A DNA stretch of 64,000 nt from UBA668 sp040081465 (GTDB lineage Bacteria > Actinomycetota > Acidimicrobiia > Acidimicrobiales > Ilumatobacteraceae): NCBI GenBank assembly GCA_040081465.1, contig JBEBGL010000009.1, positions 34,483-98,482 of the forward strand, in the 5' to 3' direction. Each line of letters starts with the position of its first letter. Position 1 is the first letter of the stretch. Positions 62,963 through 64,000 of this stretch are shown here, piece by piece. A program made the position numbers and the translations under genes. Below the pieces are notes generated by a model. It had not been told where the DNA came from. It saw only the letters and a program-made list of their open reading frames with translations, and made no database searches.

Positions 62963-64000
62963 AGGTCAACCTCCTGACTACCGGCACCGGGTTGCGAAAT
63001 CGGCGCAGTGAGGTCGGCCACCGGCGTTTGATCGATTACTTCCGCGGGCGCCAATCGGCGACGCCTCAGCTGCGACGGACGCAGCCGACTCGCCGCCAGC
63101 ACGAGACCGAGCCACACGACCAATTGCCCCACTAGCCACAGCGATCGATCGGTGCCGGTGTCATAGACCAATGAGGCGCGCCCCGCAGTCGGAACATCGA
63201 AGGCCAACGTCGAACCAAACGCGCGCCGGCCAACGACACGCTGCCCGTCGACCGTCAACTGCCAACGCGAATCAAATGGCACGGCAACATGCAGAGTTCC
63301 AGCTGCAACATCGCCCACCGCGTCTCCCCGATCCGGCGCACCCACCGCGAACGGAACCGAACCGCGCAGATCAGCCGACGCGAGCACATCGCCACCCGCT
63401 TGTTGACTCGCCTCGGCACCTTTCGCAGACAACACCGATCGCGTCGGCGCGTACGCCGTGTTCTCGTAGACGATGTAGTTGGGCGGCTTCGTGAGAGGTG
63501 CCGCGAGGTCGAGCTGATCGTCGAGCACATCAATCAGCCCGCCGGGCGGCAGCAGCGGGGCATCGATGGTGCCATTCGCTCCATCTGCCAAAGGCACGAT
63601 GACAAAGCGAATTCCGAACGGCGCCAGCAACCGGCCGCCACGCAACGTCAGCCCGTCGCCGATTGCGCGCAACGCATCGGCCACATCGGCCTCGACTGCG
63701 GTTGGAGTGCCCGCCCAGTAATCCTCAATCGTCAACAGGTCGTCGTCGGTGATCGCGTACCCGATGCCTGGCGTATATGTGTATGCCCCGACGGGGATTC
63801 CCCTCGGATCGCCTAACCACAGTACGCGGTAGTCGCCCTCGGCCGGGTCGACGGGCAACTGGCCAAGCACCGACACCAAAGTGCGTTCTGGCATTTCCCA
63901 GCGACCGTTGAAGACCGACAACGTTCCCGGCACGATTCCAATCACGATTGCAACCGTGGCCACAAGACCGAGTGGTTGCCGCCAGCCGAACGAACCGCTT
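62959..64000 (-). CDS. C-terminal part of a large membrane protein, probably a glycosyltransferase
   Basis: The frame is open to the right edge, so the N-terminus lies outside; a GTG at 63963 is probably internal. The visible part (about 347 residues) begins with a membrane segment (ATVAIVIGIVPGTLSVF) and continues as an extracellular domain (DYRVLWLGDPRGIPVGAYTY; FVIVPLADG). It ends with another membrane segment (LWLVGQLVVWLGLVLAASRL) and a basic cytoplasmic tail. In actinobacteria DUF5719 usually follows a large family 2 glycosyltransferase with such a C-terminus. The catalytic part is not visible here. Confidence 0.72.
   Translation of the reverse strand, partial: SGSFGWRQPLGLVATVAIVIGIVPGTLSVFNGRWEMPERTLVSVLGQLPVDPAEGDYRVLWLGDPRGIPVGAYTYTPGIGYAITDDDLLTIEDYWAGTPTAVEADVADALRAIGDGLTLRGGRLLAPFGIRFVIVPLADGANGTIDAPLLPPGGLIDVLDDQLDLAAPLTKPPNYIVYENTAYAPTRSVLSAKGAEASQQAGGDVLASADLRGSVPFAVGAPDRGDAVGDVAAGTLHVAVPFDSRWQLTVDGQRVVGRRAFGSTLAFDVPTAGRASLVYDTGTDRSLWLVGQLVVWLGLVLAASRLRPSQLRRRRLAPAEVIDQTPVADLTAPISQPGAGSQEVDL

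Overview
The window reads as chromosome of a high-G+C actinobacterium, most likely of the Acidimicrobiia/Ilumatobacter type. This is an inference from gene content, not a database match. Supporting points are a release factor 2 gene with no programmed frameshift, an ftsEX-prfB-secA-comF block, a Trm112-ManB-large membrane protein-DUF3499 block next to ahcY, DUF5719, a DUF222/HNH (13E12-like) gene, a coenzyme F420 gene (cofE), and many genes whose only promoter signal is a TAnnnT box 6-7 nt before the start codon (leaderless transcription). No rRNA, tRNA, CRISPR array, transposase or integrase was found. No stretch longer than 300 bases lacks a gene.

Layout. 1-1.7 kb: two overlapping unknown genes, the second with kinase-like residues. 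1.7-8.7 kb: a sulfatase island, with a five-gene overlapping minus-strand operon (DsbA-like, TetR, metallo-beta-lactamase fold, SRPBCC, sulfatase) divergent from a second arylsulfatase plus a DinB-like gene; the short gap between them carries back-to-back promoters over a TetR-like operator. 8.7-11.2 kb: 5-aminolevulinate synthase and an aminotransferase. 11.3-18.1 kb: a dipeptide/opine-type ABC transporter operon ending in an FAD oxidoreductase. 18.1-21.6 kb: PdxA-type dehydrogenase, four-carbon acid sugar kinase and acyl-CoA ligase. 21.7-34.7 kb: dimethylglycine/sarcosine dehydrogenase-like enzyme, DEAD-box helicase, orphan HyuA, MFS transporter, luciferase-like oxidoreductase, class III aminotransferase, pseudouridine-5'-phosphate glycosidase and a GDPD-like lipoprotein. 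34.7-38.4 kb: cofE, menB, truncated globin, enoyl-CoA hydratase. 38.4-54.5 kb: core functions (ftsX, ftsE, prfB, secA, comF, ahcY, Trm112, phosphomannomutase, membrane proteins, ftsH). 54.5-57.3 kb: three accessory genes, each bounded by copies of a small hairpin-forming repeat. 57.3-61.1 kb: ECF sigma factor with a membrane partner, a maltokinase-cap-like protein and an SOS-type DUF222/HNH gene. 61.1-64 kb: thioredoxin-like, DUF5719 and the C-terminus of a large membrane protein that runs off the window.

The most interesting signals are a structured leader RNA in front of ahcY, a dispersed repeat that delimits the accessory genes at 54.5-57.1 kb, the shared operator between the two sulfatase units, a LexA-type box embedded in the HNH gene promoter, and the widespread leaderless promoter pattern.
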